From Vibrio superstes (GTDB lineage Bacteria; Pseudomonadota; Gammaproteobacteria; Enterobacterales; Vibrionaceae), in the NCBI RefSeq assembly GCF_003569005.1, contig NZ_BCUR01000001.1:1245893-1309892 (forward strand): DNA of 64,000 bases. The letters are read 5' to 3'. The translations under genes were made by a program, and so were the position numbers. Positions 27,156 to 36,097 of the stretch are shown here, in pieces (position 1 is the stretch's first letter; each line of letters starts with the position of its first letter). Under the pieces are notes generated by a model, which worked only from the letters and a program-made list of their open reading frames with translations, was not told the origin of the DNA and searched no databases.

Positions 27156-28349
27156 ATGCCATTTACCAAGCTTGGTTTAAGCACACCTATCCTCAATGCC
27201 ATCAATAAAGTTGGTTACGATAAGCCTACACCCATTCAAGAAAAAGCGATTCCGATCGTCCTAGAAGGGAAGAACCTGATTGCGGCAGCGCAGACTGGTA
27301 CGGGCAAGACGGCGAGCTTTGTATTGCCAATCTTGGAGATGCTAAGCAAAGGTGAAACTCAGCGCAAGAAGCGTATTCGCGCCCTGATAGTGGTGCCAAC
27401 GCGTGAATTAGCGATTCAGGTGGATGAAAAGATTAAGCAGTATGCTGAAGAGACCAAGCTCACCTCAATGGCCATGTATGGCGGGGTAGAATATCAACCG
27501 CAGAAGCAAGGCCTAATTGACGGTGTGGATGTGCTGGTTTCAACGCCGGGGCGCTTGATTGACCTTTATGGTCAAAAAGCGGTGTACTTTGAAGAGGTTG
27601 AAGTGCTGGTGCTTGATGAAGCTGACCGTATGTTGGACATGGGCTTTATTGAAGACATCAACAAGATCATTGCTCGTCTGCCACAAGATATTCAAAATTT
27701 ATTATTCTCAGCAACCTTGTCTAACCCTGTTCGCGACCTTGCAAAGAGTGCAATTAACGACGCGGTAGAGATCTCTATTGCTAAGCATAGTGCTTCGAAG
27801 TCGAATATTGAACAATGGCTTGTGACGGTAGATAAAGATAAGAAATCTTCTTTATTGGCGCATATGATCAATGAGAATCAATGGGACCAAGCGCTTATCT
27901 TTATTGAAACTAAACACGGAGCAGCTAAGCTAGCGGCTCAACTTGAGAAGCGTGGTATTGCCGCAGAACCCTTCCATAGTGGTCGTAACCAAAAGGTTCG
28001 TGCTCAACTACTTGAGGACTTCAAGGCGGGTAAGATCCAGTACATGATTGCCACCGGAATTGGTGCACGTGGTATCGATATTGACGGGCTTCCGCGAGTG
28101 ATTAACTACGACCTACCTTATCCTGCGGATGAGTATGTGCATCGAATTGGACGTACCGGCCGTGCGGACAAGAACGGCGAAGCTATCTCCTTTGTATCTA
28201 GAGATAACTTTAAGAACCTTTGCATGATTGAAAGTCGTCTTGGTCATTTGATTGAAAGACGTGAAATCGAGGGCTTTATTCCAAGCAAGGAAGTGCCGAT
28301 CTCGATCTTAAACTACGTACCAAAACATAAAAGAGAGCCTAACGATTAG
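27156..28349 (+). CDS. DEAD-box ATP-dependent RNA helicase, RhlE-like
   Basis: 397 residues with all DEAD-box motifs: Q motif KPTPIQEKAIP, Walker A AQTGTGKT, PTRELA, STPGRLID, DEADRMLDMGF, SATL, and HRIGRTGR. Motif V reads ATGIGARGIDI where most relatives have ATDIAARGIDI. The C-terminal tail after the helicase core is very short, unlike the long basic tails of RhlE. A small HTH-like gene follows 31 bp downstream. Confidence 0.93.
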   Translation: MPFTKLGLSTPILNAINKVGYDKPTPIQEKAIPIVLEGKNLIAAAQTGTGKTASFVLPILEMLSKGETQRKKRIRALIVVPTRELAIQVDEKIKQYAEETKLTSMAMYGGVEYQPQKQGLIDGVDVLVSTPGRLIDLYGQKAVYFEEVEVLVLDEADRMLDMGFIEDINKIIARLPQDIQNLLFSATLSNPVRDLAKSAINDAVEISIAKHSASKSNIEQWLVTVDKDKKSSLLAHMINENQWDQALIFIETKHGAAKLAAQLEKRGIAAEPFHSGRNQKVRAQLLEDFKAGKIQYMIATGIGARGIDIDGLPRVINYDLPYPADEYVHRIGRTGRADKNGEAISFVSRDNFKNLCMIESRLGHLIERREIEGFIPSKEVPISILNYVPKHKREPND

Positions 28350-28380
28350 GTTTCTTTGATCGAATGAGAAAGGAGATACG

Positions 28381-28599
28381 ATGACAAGTGCAAACAAACA
28401 GAAGGTTAAAGACCTATTAATAGCGACGCGTTATGGTATCTCCGCATCTGAGATGAAAACCGTTATTGATGTTGAACAGCAAGATGCATTAGCGATTATT
28501 GCTGAGCTAAAAAGTGATGGCGAAGACATTCAAAGCTTGGGCGAAGGAATGAACCCAGAGTATCTAGTTCTATATTCCATTGGGGAGATTGAGCCTTAA
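28381..28599 (+). CDS. Small protein with predicted HTH-like fold, 72 aa
   Basis: Helical protein with RYGISASEMKTVIDVEQQDA resembling a winged-helix start; no firm family. GAGAAAGGAGATACG ribosome binding site before the ATG. Thirty-one bases after the helicase gene and likely co-transcribed. Confidence 0.7.
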   Translation: MTSANKQKVKDLLIATRYGISASEMKTVIDVEQQDALAIIAELKSDGEDIQSLGEGMNPEYLVLYSIGEIEP

Positions 28600-28655
28600 T
28601 TTGATCATGAGGCTAGCGAGCGTCGTAGGTATTAGCGAACGCTGGTTGGAGAGGC

Positions 28656-29072
28656 ATGATGAGGATTTTGATTTGGGTTTTATCTATGACAACAATGAGT
28701 GTTTTAGCATCGAGTAAGAGTGACGCATCTTTCCTGCACCTTTCAGAGATGAAGTGGCAATATCGCATCTTGTTGATACAAGATCGTCACGATTACCAAC
28801 AAACGCTAACCAATGCCTCGGCAGAGATTGCAGACAGGCACCTAGTCTGGTTTCTCGTATCGCCTTCCCAAGTTGTTTCTAACTTGGCCGGTTCTGTTCC
28901 TGAGCCATTGCAACAAGATGTCAGACAGCGACTCTCAGACAAACCTGTGGTGCTGATTGGTAAAGACGGCGGAACAAAAATGCGAGAAGAGCGCCTAAGC
29001 TTACCCTCTATATTTTCCACCATAGATTCTATGCCCATGCGACAAGCTGAAATGAATAGCAAATTACTTTGA
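28656..29072 (+). CDS. DUF4174 exported protein
   Basis: 138 residues with a signal peptide (about 1-18, IWVLSMTTMSVLASS). The core MKWQYRILLIQDRH, then VVLIGKDGGTKMREERLSLP and FSTIDSMPMRQAEM fits DUF4174, a thioredoxin-like periplasmic family of unknown role. No CxxC. Two adjacent ATGs. Ends just before a bidirectional terminator. Confidence 0.82.
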   Translation: MMRILIWVLSMTTMSVLASSKSDASFLHLSEMKWQYRILLIQDRHDYQQTLTNASAEIADRHLVWFLVSPSQVVSNLAGSVPEPLQQDVRQRLSDKPVVLIGKDGGTKMREERLSLPSIFSTIDSMPMRQAEMNSKLL

Positions 29073-29081
29073 ATCAGAGAC

Positions 29082-29121
29082 AAAAATGCCACCTAAGAGA
29101 CAATTCTAGGTGGCATTTTTT
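29082..29121. terminator. Bidirectional terminator, copy A of a duplicated block
   Basis: AAAAATGCCACCTA / TAGGTGGCATTTTTT, 14 pairs. Followed by TATGGTGTTTTTTGCTTACGC, which recurs after the related hairpin at 29752. Confidence 0.9.
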
Positions 29122-29187
29122 ATGGTGTTTTTTGCTTACGCTGTTGCGATTTTTTAAGCTGCTCTAGGCGGTCATAAACAGCCTTGA

Positions 29188-29580
29188 TTACTTTTCTTCA
29201 TCCACTGTCCAGTGAATAATGACCTCTTTTTTACCCCACTCTCGCGCTTTTTCAACATCGTTACCCATGTAGATATCAATCTTCTTTGTCCAACGCTTAT
29301 TCATCTTGTCGAGCACCAAATAAGTACCATCTAATCCTTCAATGGTGACTTCTTGATTGTGGGTGAGCCCCATTTCGATGAGATCACGTGAAACCGCGAT
29401 AGACTTCATGCCTGGCTCTAGAGTATCCCCCCAAGCAGCTAAATTTGGTGTTGAGTCAGTTTCACCAACACTTGAGGTATACGCGCTAGCTGTCACCTTT
29501 AAGGATTGCTCATTACTGTCACACGCTGACAGAGCAAAAACCGCCAGTGTGATAGCGATATAAGAGTTAAATTTCTTCAT
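29188..29580 (-). CDS. 3D-domain lipoprotein
   Basis: 130 residues from the ATG at 29580 (a longer frame begins 18 bases upstream). Signal peptide with lipobox LSAC. The mature part is a 3D (Asp-Asp-Asp) double-psi barrel: AYTSSVGETDSTPN, GDTLEPGMKSIAVSRDLIEMG, VLDKMNKRW and KKIDIYMG, as in MltA/RlpA-related cell-wall enzymes. Likely envelope or peptidoglycan associated; catalytic activity uncertain. Flanked by near-identical terminator blocks. Confidence 0.85.
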   Translation of the reverse strand: MKKFNSYIAITLAVFALSACDSNEQSLKVTASAYTSSVGETDSTPNLAAWGDTLEPGMKSIAVSRDLIEMGLTHNQEVTIEGLDGTYLVLDKMNKRWTKKIDIYMGNDVEKAREWGKKEVIIHWTVDEEK

Positions 29581-29751
29581 AATGTCGTCCATTACCATTC
29601 AAAAATCCATATTGCGAATAACGATAGCGCCAGTCGAACGCTACTGCGTCATAGTAGCGTATTGCGTGATGTCTCAGCTATAACAAAATGCACTCATTGT
29701 CATAGAGCTTGTATTGTTGTTCCCTTGCTCTATCAGCTATGAATTAGATAC

Positions 29752-29791
29752 AAAAATGCCACCTAAGAGAGAACTCTAGATGGCATTTTTT
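29752..29791. terminator. Terminator, copy B of the duplicated block
   Basis: AAAAATGCCACCTA / TAGATGGCATTTTTT, one mismatch, ending satP on the minus strand. About 55-60 bp around it nearly repeat the block at 29082. Confidence 0.88.
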
Positions 29792-29805
29792 ATGGTGTTT
29801 GTTGC

Positions 29806-30402
29806 TTACGCAATAACAGTTTCTTGAGGTGCGCTTGCTGCGAAAGCTGGCTTGCCAACAGGCAGGATAGTGCGCCCGTACTCTGCGTTCAGAACCTGTG
29901 CCATTGCGAAGTAGATCGCTGAAGCACCACAGAAGATACCTTCGATACCAGCAATGAAGCCGATAGTGCTGTTGCCAGTGAAGTCGTGAGCGGCCAGTAG
30001 GAAGAATAAAACGGTAAGTGAACCGAATACTACTTGTTTAGCGCGTGGGTAACGCAGCGAACCAATGAACATGAAGCCTGTGAAGATGCCCCATAACACA
30101 AGGAACCAAGCCATAAAGCCTGCTGGGCTTGCTGGTAGACCCATATATGGCATTACAATGATACCCACCAGGGTTAGCCAGAATAGACCGTAAGATGTAA
30201 ACGCGGTAGTACCGAAAGTATCACCACGCTTAAAGCACATGATGCCCACAATAACTTGGCTCAAACCACCGTAGAAGATACCCATAGCGAGGATCATAGA
30301 ATCCATTGGGAAGAATCCTGCGTTGTGGATGTTCAGTAGGATGGTAGTCATACCAAAACCCATCAGTCCTAGTGGAGCTGGATTAGCCAGTTTGTTTGAC
30401 AT
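29806..30402 (-). CDS. satP: Acetate/succinate uptake protein SatP (YaaH family)
   Basis: Inner-membrane acetate/succinate-proton carrier of the GPR1/FUN34/YaaH family; 198 residues, six hydrophobic helices. N-terminal signature [14 protein letters not shown] (about 7-20) and [11 protein letters not shown] are diagnostic. Own leader and terminator; followed upstream on the same strand by an APC permease with separate terminator. Confidence 0.95.
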   Translation of the reverse strand: MSNKLANPAPLGLMGFGMTTILLNIHNAGFFPMDSMILAMGIFYGGLSQVIVGIMCFKRGDTFGTTAFTSYGLFWLTLVGIIVMPYMGLPASPAGFMAWFLVLWGIFTGFMFIGSLRYPRAKQVVFGSLTVLFFLLAAHDFTGNSTIGFIAGIEGIFCGASAIYFAMAQVLNAEYGRTILPVGKPAFAASAPQETVIA

Positions 30403-30591
30403 TGAGTTACCTTATTCAAAAATGTGCGTAAAAATTCGACGGAGAGTTTAATGTAGACCCACTAAATTACAAAAGAATGAAAATGAGAACTAAGATTCTG
30501 TTTTTGGATTCTGTCGTGCATGACAAGCAATTAATGAAAGAATGTTGTGGTTCTGTCCTGAAAGCGCTTGGGCTTAGGCTAGTAAAGTAAA

Positions 30592-30618
30592 AAGGGGAGC
30601 AGCAAGTGCTGATCCCCT
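30592..30618 (-). terminator. Intrinsic terminator after the APC permease
   Basis: AAGGGGA / TCCCCTT with an inner GCAGC/GCTG pairing, followed on the minus strand by TTTTACTTT. Confidence 0.8.
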
Positions 30619-30645
30619 TAAGTCTTCAACTGTGCAACCTAGAGC

Positions 30646-32007
30646 TTAGTTAGTTCTAGGAGATGATTTCGCATATACGATGAATCCAAGACCTGCAATC
30701 GCACTAGATAGAACGAAAGACGTGATATTGGATGGAATGAATCCGTACAGCGCATAGCCTGTACCAGCGATAGCAAGAATGACAAACAGTGGCAGAGCAG
30801 GAACACGAATTAGGCGCTGTGCACCTGGCTGAGTTGAACGTAAACGCCAGACACCGATAAATAACAGTGCGTAGATGATCCACATAAGCGCAATAGGCAG
30901 GTCGCCATACAGATCAAAGATACCGTCATGAACACCGGTTCCAGCAAGGGCAAAGCCCACTAGCATGTAAAACGCCAGCAAAACCAACATGGTCAATCCA
31001 GAGCGAACCGGTAGGTTGGTTCTTGTGGAAACCGATAGCAGTGCTTGAGAGCCAATGAAGTTGCGGCGCATAGCAAGAGAGTAAGGCATACGCATACCTA
31101 ACAGCATCAAGCCGTTAAAGCCGCCTAGTGCAGAGATAACGATGAAGAAAGATAGGGTTCTACCTAGGCTCTCACCAAAGAGCAGGTTAGCCACTTCAGA
31201 AACACCCATTTCACCATTGGCAAAAGCAGCACCCTCAGCCACTGATAACAACCCAAGGGTGAAGATGACGTATACCAAACCAATGATCGCTAGACCGCCA
31301 ACCATAGCCAAAGGCAGGTTGCGCTGCGGGTTCTTGATTTCGTGTGCAATCGTGGTCACAAAGATCCAGCCATCGAAGGCAAACAACACAGGGATCATGG
31401 CACCTGCAATTGCAGCGGCAAAGCTCACCTGAGTTACTGAAGCGATCGCATCGGCAGATGCTGTAACTGCGTCGCCTTGGTAGAAGAAACCAAACAATGC
31501 GATAGCCAAAAGTGGGATCAGCTTTATTAGCGTTGCGATGCGCTGAAGTAGTCCGCCCAAAGATTCAGCCAACAGGTTAGCTGCGGCAAAGGTTACGAAA
31601 TACAATGCAGAAAGACCTGCCAATACAGGCAGTGTGGGTTCAATTTGCAAAAATGCACAGGTAAATACCGCTGAGTAATAAAGGATAACAGCAAGAATGA
31701 GCGGTATATAAAGAACGGTTTGTACCCAACCAACGAAGAACCCAAAGCGCTCACCCCATGCGGTTTCACTGAACGACATCAATCCGCCGGTTTTAGAGCC
31801 CATTGATGCAATCTCTGAGATCACTATGGCTGCAATAGTGGTGAGTAACGCCGCTAAAACCCATGCGATCACTGCATAGGTGCCATTGCCACCTGTGGCT
31901 TGCAGAACAGGGCCTGCTTTAAAGAAAATGCCAATACCGACAACGATACCAACAACGAGTGACACTGCCGTACCTAAACCGTATTTAGGCTGTAACTTCT
32001 CGTGCAC
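30646..32007 (-). CDS. APC-family amino acid permease
   Basis: 453-residue inner-membrane transporter with about twelve helices. The opening GLGTAVSLVVGIVVGIGIFF is the APC substrate-site helix, and AFDGWIFVTTIAHEIKNPQRNLP is the conserved helix 6-loop. Similar to serine/threonine exchangers and YhdG-type permeases; substrate cannot be decided. Single gene. Confidence 0.9.
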   Translation of the reverse strand: MHEKLQPKYGLGTAVSLVVGIVVGIGIFFKAGPVLQATGGNGTYAVIAWVLAALLTTIAAIVISEIASMGSKTGGLMSFSETAWGERFGFFVGWVQTVLYIPLILAVILYYSAVFTCAFLQIEPTLPVLAGLSALYFVTFAAANLLAESLGGLLQRIATLIKLIPLLAIALFGFFYQGDAVTASADAIASVTQVSFAAAIAGAMIPVLFAFDGWIFVTTIAHEIKNPQRNLPLAMVGGLAIIGLVYVIFTLGLLSVAEGAAFANGEMGVSEVANLLFGESLGRTLSFFIVISALGGFNGLMLLGMRMPYSLAMRRNFIGSQALLSVSTRTNLPVRSGLTMLVLLAFYMLVGFALAGTGVHDGIFDLYGDLPIALMWIIYALLFIGVWRLRSTQPGAQRLIRVPALPLFVILAIAGTGYALYGFIPSNITSFVLSSAIAGLGFIVYAKSSPRTN

Positions 32008-32194
32008 TTTTACTACCTCAATTAACTTCTAGCAAAAATCTTGAGCGATAAAACTCAAGCAAAAAATCCAAGGCGTGCAGTTTAGACTAACTGAAAATAA
32101 ATGCGACCATAGTCATATAAGATAGCGATGGATTGCTCTAGATAATTATAGATTTCATCAAGGATAGGAGAGAAAGCAAGCGTTCTAAAGGTAT

Positions 32195-32830
32195 CTAACG
32201 AATAAAAGACTGAGCCTGATTGATGCTATCAATGACCTTAGCTCTATCGACGCCTAAACGATTAGAGTCCAATACCATTGTCCAATGGGCGATAGCTTGC
32301 TCATATCGTGCGCTCATAAAGTGATCTGAGGCCATCAGTTGCAGTGCTGTTTCGTTAAATGGATCCATCTCTAGGGTAATGTCCAGTAACCCCTGAACAT
32401 CGGCAGTGATGGTTTGTGAGTGTTGATAGTACTGGGCAGCAGCAAGGGCGGCAAATTGTCCTGCATAAGGGGCTTTAGAAAGCCTTATTGCGTAGTCAAA
32501 GCAGGTCGTTGCGGAGTCAAATTCATATTGGCCCATATACAATTGGCCAAGTTCAAACCAGGCCTTAGCATCGTTAGGGTTGTCGGTAAGATGTTGCTGC
32601 TTTTCCTCCATGACTTGTTCGATGGTCATCGGCTTCATAGCAAGGGGAGGGAGCGGTATTTCGTCTTTTAGTAAAAACCAAACACCCGATGCCAAAGTAA
32701 AAACAACCACAGTCGCCAAACTTGAAAGAGCTAGGCTAGCATTATTTGACAGCTGTCTGCGCAGCGCCACATAGAGTATGCCCGCTGTAATTAAGACTAA
32801 GCTGAATAATATCGCTGCCGTGCTTTGCAT
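32195..32830 (-). CDS. nrfG: TPR protein of NrfG/CcmI type
   Basis: 211 residues: two N-terminal transmembrane helices (about 5-22 and 35-53), as in CcmI, then TPRs (DAKAWFELGQLYMGQYEFDS, FNETALQLMASDHFMSARYE). NrfG/CcmI proteins hold apocytochrome c for heme attachment; for NrfA this covers the unusual CxxCK site. It follows nrfA on the same strand after a stable hairpin, supporting an NrfG role despite being apart from nrfEF. Confidence 0.82.
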   Translation of the reverse strand: MQSTAAILFSLVLITAGILYVALRRQLSNNASLALSSLATVVVFTLASGVWFLLKDEIPLPPLAMKPMTIEQVMEEKQQHLTDNPNDAKAWFELGQLYMGQYEFDSATTCFDYAIRLSKAPYAGQFAALAAAQYYQHSQTITADVQGLLDITLEMDPFNETALQLMASDHFMSARYEQAIAHWTMVLDSNRLGVDRAKVIDSINQAQSFIR

Positions 32831-32868
32831 TGATTCTCCTGTGGCCCTTGATACTGCTGTGACAAGCA

Positions 32869-32889
32869 GGCTCCGAATTTATCGGAGCC
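32869..32889 (-). other. Hairpin between nrfA and the TPR gene
   Basis: Perfect GGCTCCGA-ATTTA-TCGGAGCC, no T run on the minus strand. It could stabilise the nrfA part of the transcript or lower read-through. Confidence 0.7.
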
Positions 32890-32920
32890 TCGGTTGGATC
32901 GCTACGTTTTTAAGCAACGT

Positions 32921-34342
32921 TTAGTAGGTTGCTTCACGCGCTTTGGCTTCTTCTTCCCATTTTGGTACAACCGTCTTCAAGAAGTGTTCTTTCTCAGCAT
33001 TCATCGCATCCATATCCATGCCAAGAGCCGCTTGTGCTTTCTCTTTGGTTGATATGTCAGGGATTTGTACTGGGTCTGTAATACCCTTCTTCGCAAGAAG
33101 GCGAATCGTCTTCGTTCTTGCATCTGCGGCTTTGTCTACCGCGGTACCTAGCACTTCTAGCGCAATCTCTGGAGCATGCATGTGCACACCGTGTGATGCG
33201 ATAGCGTAATCCCAGCGCCATTGAGCATGACGAATATCTTGTAGGATTGGCTCCATCTCTTGCTCTGTCGCGCCAGCATCCCAAGCAGCTTTTGCCTCAA
33301 AGTGAGCTGCAACAATTTGCTTCTCTGCAGTCAACTTCATGTTTAACACTTGCGCTTTACGCGTTGAAACTATGCCTTGAAGTTGATCTTTGCTTTGAGT
33401 GTGACAGCTTGCACAGGTATCTTCGAAACGGTCGAATGGGTTACCAATCTTATGATCTGTGTAAACAGTACCATCTTCTCTTTCTACCTTAGGCATATGA
33501 CAGTCAGCACACACGACGTTATTCTTGCCATGAATACCATCACGCCACGTTTCGTAGCCAGGGTGCTGAGCTTTTAGCATTGGGGCTTTAGATACGCCAT
33601 GGGTCCAATCTGCAAAGCCTAGAGCATCGTAATAAAGTTCCATTTCGCCTACGCTTGTCCCCATATCCCAAGGGAATTTAACCGCATTTTTAGCGTCTTT
33701 CACGAAGTAGTACTCAACGTGGCACTGCGCACAAACGCTAGCTTGTTGGTCTAAACGAGATTGCTCCTCGAAAGGCTTGCCAATGGCTTGCATGGCGCGA
33801 TCGACATAAGGGCGAGTAATGGCTAGTTCGGGTTCACCATTTTTGAATTTTTCGCTACCGGTATCATGGCAGTCAGAACAACCAATAGGGTTAACGATTT
33901 CGCCACCAAGGCGAGCCCATTTACCTTCAAAATAGCCGTCTTCACCGCGCTCATCAATGACACGAGCAACGTCAGGGCTCTTGCAGCTCCAACACGCCAT
34001 TGGCATAGGTCCTGACTCTGCATCAGTAGGCCCGCCGGTACGCAAGGTTTGCCTTACATCGTCAACCGCATAAAAATGGCCGCGTGCTTTGTTGTAATCT
34101 TTGGCAAAGCCATAACCCGCCCAAAGGATGACCATGTTTGGATCACCAGCAAGCGCGTCGTCTATTTCTTCACTTTCGCTGGTGGCTTTCCAGCTATGAT
34201 ATTGATCGGGATGTGCTTCTTCGAATGCTTGATTACGCGGATCAATGCGTACTCCATCCTCGGCAGACGCAAAAGCACTGCAGGTCAAAAGACCTAACAA
34301 AGCTATAGGCGCGAAAAACCCTAGTTTCCACTGTTTGTTCAC
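32921..34342 (-). CDS. nrfA: Ammonia-forming cytochrome c nitrite reductase NrfA
   Basis: Periplasmic pentaheme enzyme reducing nitrite to ammonium. 473 residues with a signal peptide ending near ASA (about 26). The catalytic heme site is CWSCK (117-121), with Lys as ligand; the other four are CSDCH (155), CAQCH (204), CADCH (278) and CASCH (310). The size and motif order match NrfA. Divergent from nrfBCDEF; the shared leader has FNR- and Fur-like sites. Confidence 0.98.
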   Translation of the reverse strand: MNKQWKLGFFAPIALLGLLTCSAFASAEDGVRIDPRNQAFEEAHPDQYHSWKATSESEEIDDALAGDPNMVILWAGYGFAKDYNKARGHFYAVDDVRQTLRTGGPTDAESGPMPMACWSCKSPDVARVIDERGEDGYFEGKWARLGGEIVNPIGCSDCHDTGSEKFKNGEPELAITRPYVDRAMQAIGKPFEEQSRLDQQASVCAQCHVEYYFVKDAKNAVKFPWDMGTSVGEMELYYDALGFADWTHGVSKAPMLKAQHPGYETWRDGIHGKNNVVCADCHMPKVEREDGTVYTDHKIGNPFDRFEDTCASCHTQSKDQLQGIVSTRKAQVLNMKLTAEKQIVAAHFEAKAAWDAGATEQEMEPILQDIRHAQWRWDYAIASHGVHMHAPEIALEVLGTAVDKAADARTKTIRLLAKKGITDPVQIPDISTKEKAQAALGMDMDAMNAEKEHFLKTVVPKWEEEAKAREATY

Positions 34343-34493
34343 AATGCTATCTCCATATTCTCATTTTATGAATTGCGTTGTGGGGCAGCTTCCTAAAAAG
34401 AATCGGAGGTGAAGCCTATACGGTGGAGCTATATAGACAACGGAATAAGTGTAAGTGATAAATAAGAGGCCACAGTAGCTATTAATAGCTAAA

Positions 34494-34507
34494 TTGATCT
34501 AGGTCAA
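34494..34507. promoter_or_regulatory. Candidate FNR site upstream of nrfA
   Basis: TTGAT-CTAG-GTCAA, one mismatch from TTGAT-N4-ATCAA, about 152 bp before the nrfA start. FNR activation of nrf is established in E. coli; here it is inferred. Confidence 0.6.
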
Positions 34508-34561
34508 TTTATGCTATAGGAACAGATCACAAAAACTAACTTATATGTAAAAATTGATTAA

Positions 34562-34576
34562 TGAGAATAATTATCA
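34562..34576. promoter_or_regulatory. Candidate Fur box in the nrf control region
   Basis: TGAGAAT-A-ATTATCA fits the 7-1-7 Fur inverted repeat TGATAAT-N-ATTATCA with one arm mismatch. Ten hemes are made by the two flanking genes, so iron control would be logical; untested. Confidence 0.5.
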
Positions 34577-34816
34577 GTTATAAATCAACTACTTATAATA
34601 TTTTCAGTGATTTATTTAATGGATCTGTGTCACTAATGCGGGTCAATAGACTCGTTATGTAGCACATAAGTAACTATTATTATCGTGTAAAGCGTTGTGG
34701 CTTATCCTAAATAAGAATTGATTGCACTTAGCTCAAATAATATTGAACTGAGAGTTGTTAATTAGTGGTCGAAATAAATTGGAATCAGTTCTATTTCGAT
34801 TTAAGGAAAGGATACG

Positions 34817-35401
34817 ATGGGCAATATTAAATTGACCATAGCCACAATGCTCCAAGCTTTATTGGCGCTGTGCCTATTTGGTTATTCTATTAATGCTTTG
34901 GCCAATGATGGTGTCCCTAGTGATTCAGCGACATCAGAGCGCTTTAAAGTAGAGTTGATAAGAGACAAAGATTACAAATGTACTCAATGTCATAAAGACT
35001 CTAAACACACTTTAGCTGGATCTCATGGACAAAATGTCATCGATGCAATCGGTAAAGAAGCCAATTGCACCGACTGTCATAGCAACATCGGGCCAGATCA
35101 CCGCGACGGTGGAACAACCGTCATCAAATACACTGATGCTCAGTCTCAAGCAGGGACAGATAAGCAACAGCAATCCCCTGAGATGATACTTAAGGCAAAC
35201 AGTACTTGTATGGATTGCCATACGCCCGAAGGCCTACGTGAATCCAGCTGGACTCACGATGTACACGCTAAGAACCTCACTTGTTCTAACTGCCACACGG
35301 TTCATGGAACCGATGCCAAGGTGCTGTCTTATGACCATAAGGCTATCGTCGGTATGTGTGTAGATTGTCATTCAGACTTCAACCACAAGCGCGAAGAGTA
35401 G
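34817..35401 (+). CDS. nrfB: NrfB pentaheme cytochrome c
   Basis: Periplasmic electron donor to NrfA; 194 residues with an N-terminal signal (ending near ALA, about 29). Five CxxCH heme motifs: CTQCH, CTDCH, CMDCH, CSNCH, CVDCH. Strong AAGGAAAGGA site. First gene of nrfBCDEF. Confidence 0.95.
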   Translation: MGNIKLTIATMLQALLALCLFGYSINALANDGVPSDSATSERFKVELIRDKDYKCTQCHKDSKHTLAGSHGQNVIDAIGKEANCTDCHSNIGPDHRDGGTTVIKYTDAQSQAGTDKQQQSPEMILKANSTCMDCHTPEGLRESSWTHDVHAKNLTCSNCHTVHGTDAKVLSYDHKAIVGMCVDCHSDFNHKREE

Positions 35402-35409
35402 GAGATGAT

Positions 35410-36096
35410 ATGAGTTGTTCTAGAAGAAACTTCATAACTGGCGCAGGCGCGGTCATCTTTACTACAGGTGTTGGCACGACAGCGGCAATATCGAGCCGAA
35501 GCTCGTTTGCCAGTGTCGAAGAAGAGGCGAAGATCAAATACGGCATGCTACATGATGAGAATGCCTGTATTGGATGTACTGCGTGTACTGAGGCATGCCG
35601 AGAGGTGAATAATGTCCCTGAGGGAGTCAGCCGTTTAGAGATTGAGCGCTCTGAACCCATAGGCGAATTCCCTGACGTGGAGTATCGATTTACTCGAGAC
35701 TCTTGCCAACATTGTGAGAACCCGCCTTGTGTGTATGTGTGCCCAACGGGGGCCGCTTACAAGGATGAGAAGACTGGGATCGTTGATGTTAATAAAGAGA
35801 AGTGCGTGGGTTGCGGTTATTGCCTAGCAGCATGTCCGTATCAAGTGCGCTTCTTCCATCCAGAAAACAAATCAGCGGATAAATGTAATTTCTGTCGCGA
35901 TACCAATCTTGCCGAGGGCAAGCAACCAGCGTGTGTTGAAAGTTGCCCAACCAGCGCATTGGTGTTCGGCGATCTGAATGATCCTAACAGCAATATCAAC
36001 CAAGCAATTCAGGCCAAGCCAGTTTATCGTGACAAGGTCACTTTGGGTACTAAGCCTCAACTGTATAAAGTGCCGTTTGATAAGGGGGAGGTGTAA
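35410..36096 (+). CDS. nrfC: NrfC periplasmic 4Fe-4S ferredoxin subunit
   Basis: 228 residues from the ATG at 35410 with AGGAG upstream (the frame is open further into nrfB). Tat-like signal SRRNFITGAG, then four cysteine clusters (CIGCTACTEAC, CQHCENPPCVYVC, CVGCGYCLAAC, CNFCRDTN). Passes electrons from NrfD to NrfB. Eight bases after nrfB. Confidence 0.95.
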   Translation: MSCSRRNFITGAGAVIFTTGVGTTAAISSRSSFASVEEEAKIKYGMLHDENACIGCTACTEACREVNNVPEGVSRLEIERSEPIGEFPDVEYRFTRDSCQHCENPPCVYVCPTGAAYKDEKTGIVDVNKEKCVGCGYCLAACPYQVRFFHPENKSADKCNFCRDTNLAEGKQPACVESCPTSALVFGDLNDPNSNINQAIQAKPVYRDKVTLGTKPQLYKVPFDKGEV

Positions 36097-36097
36097 C

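Larger units (their letters stand above)
34343..34816. promoter_or_regulatory. Divergent control region of nrfA and nrfBCDEF
   Basis: 474 bp, AT-rich, no gene. It contains the FNR-like and Fur-like sites listed separately and should hold both promoters. Confidence 0.7.
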
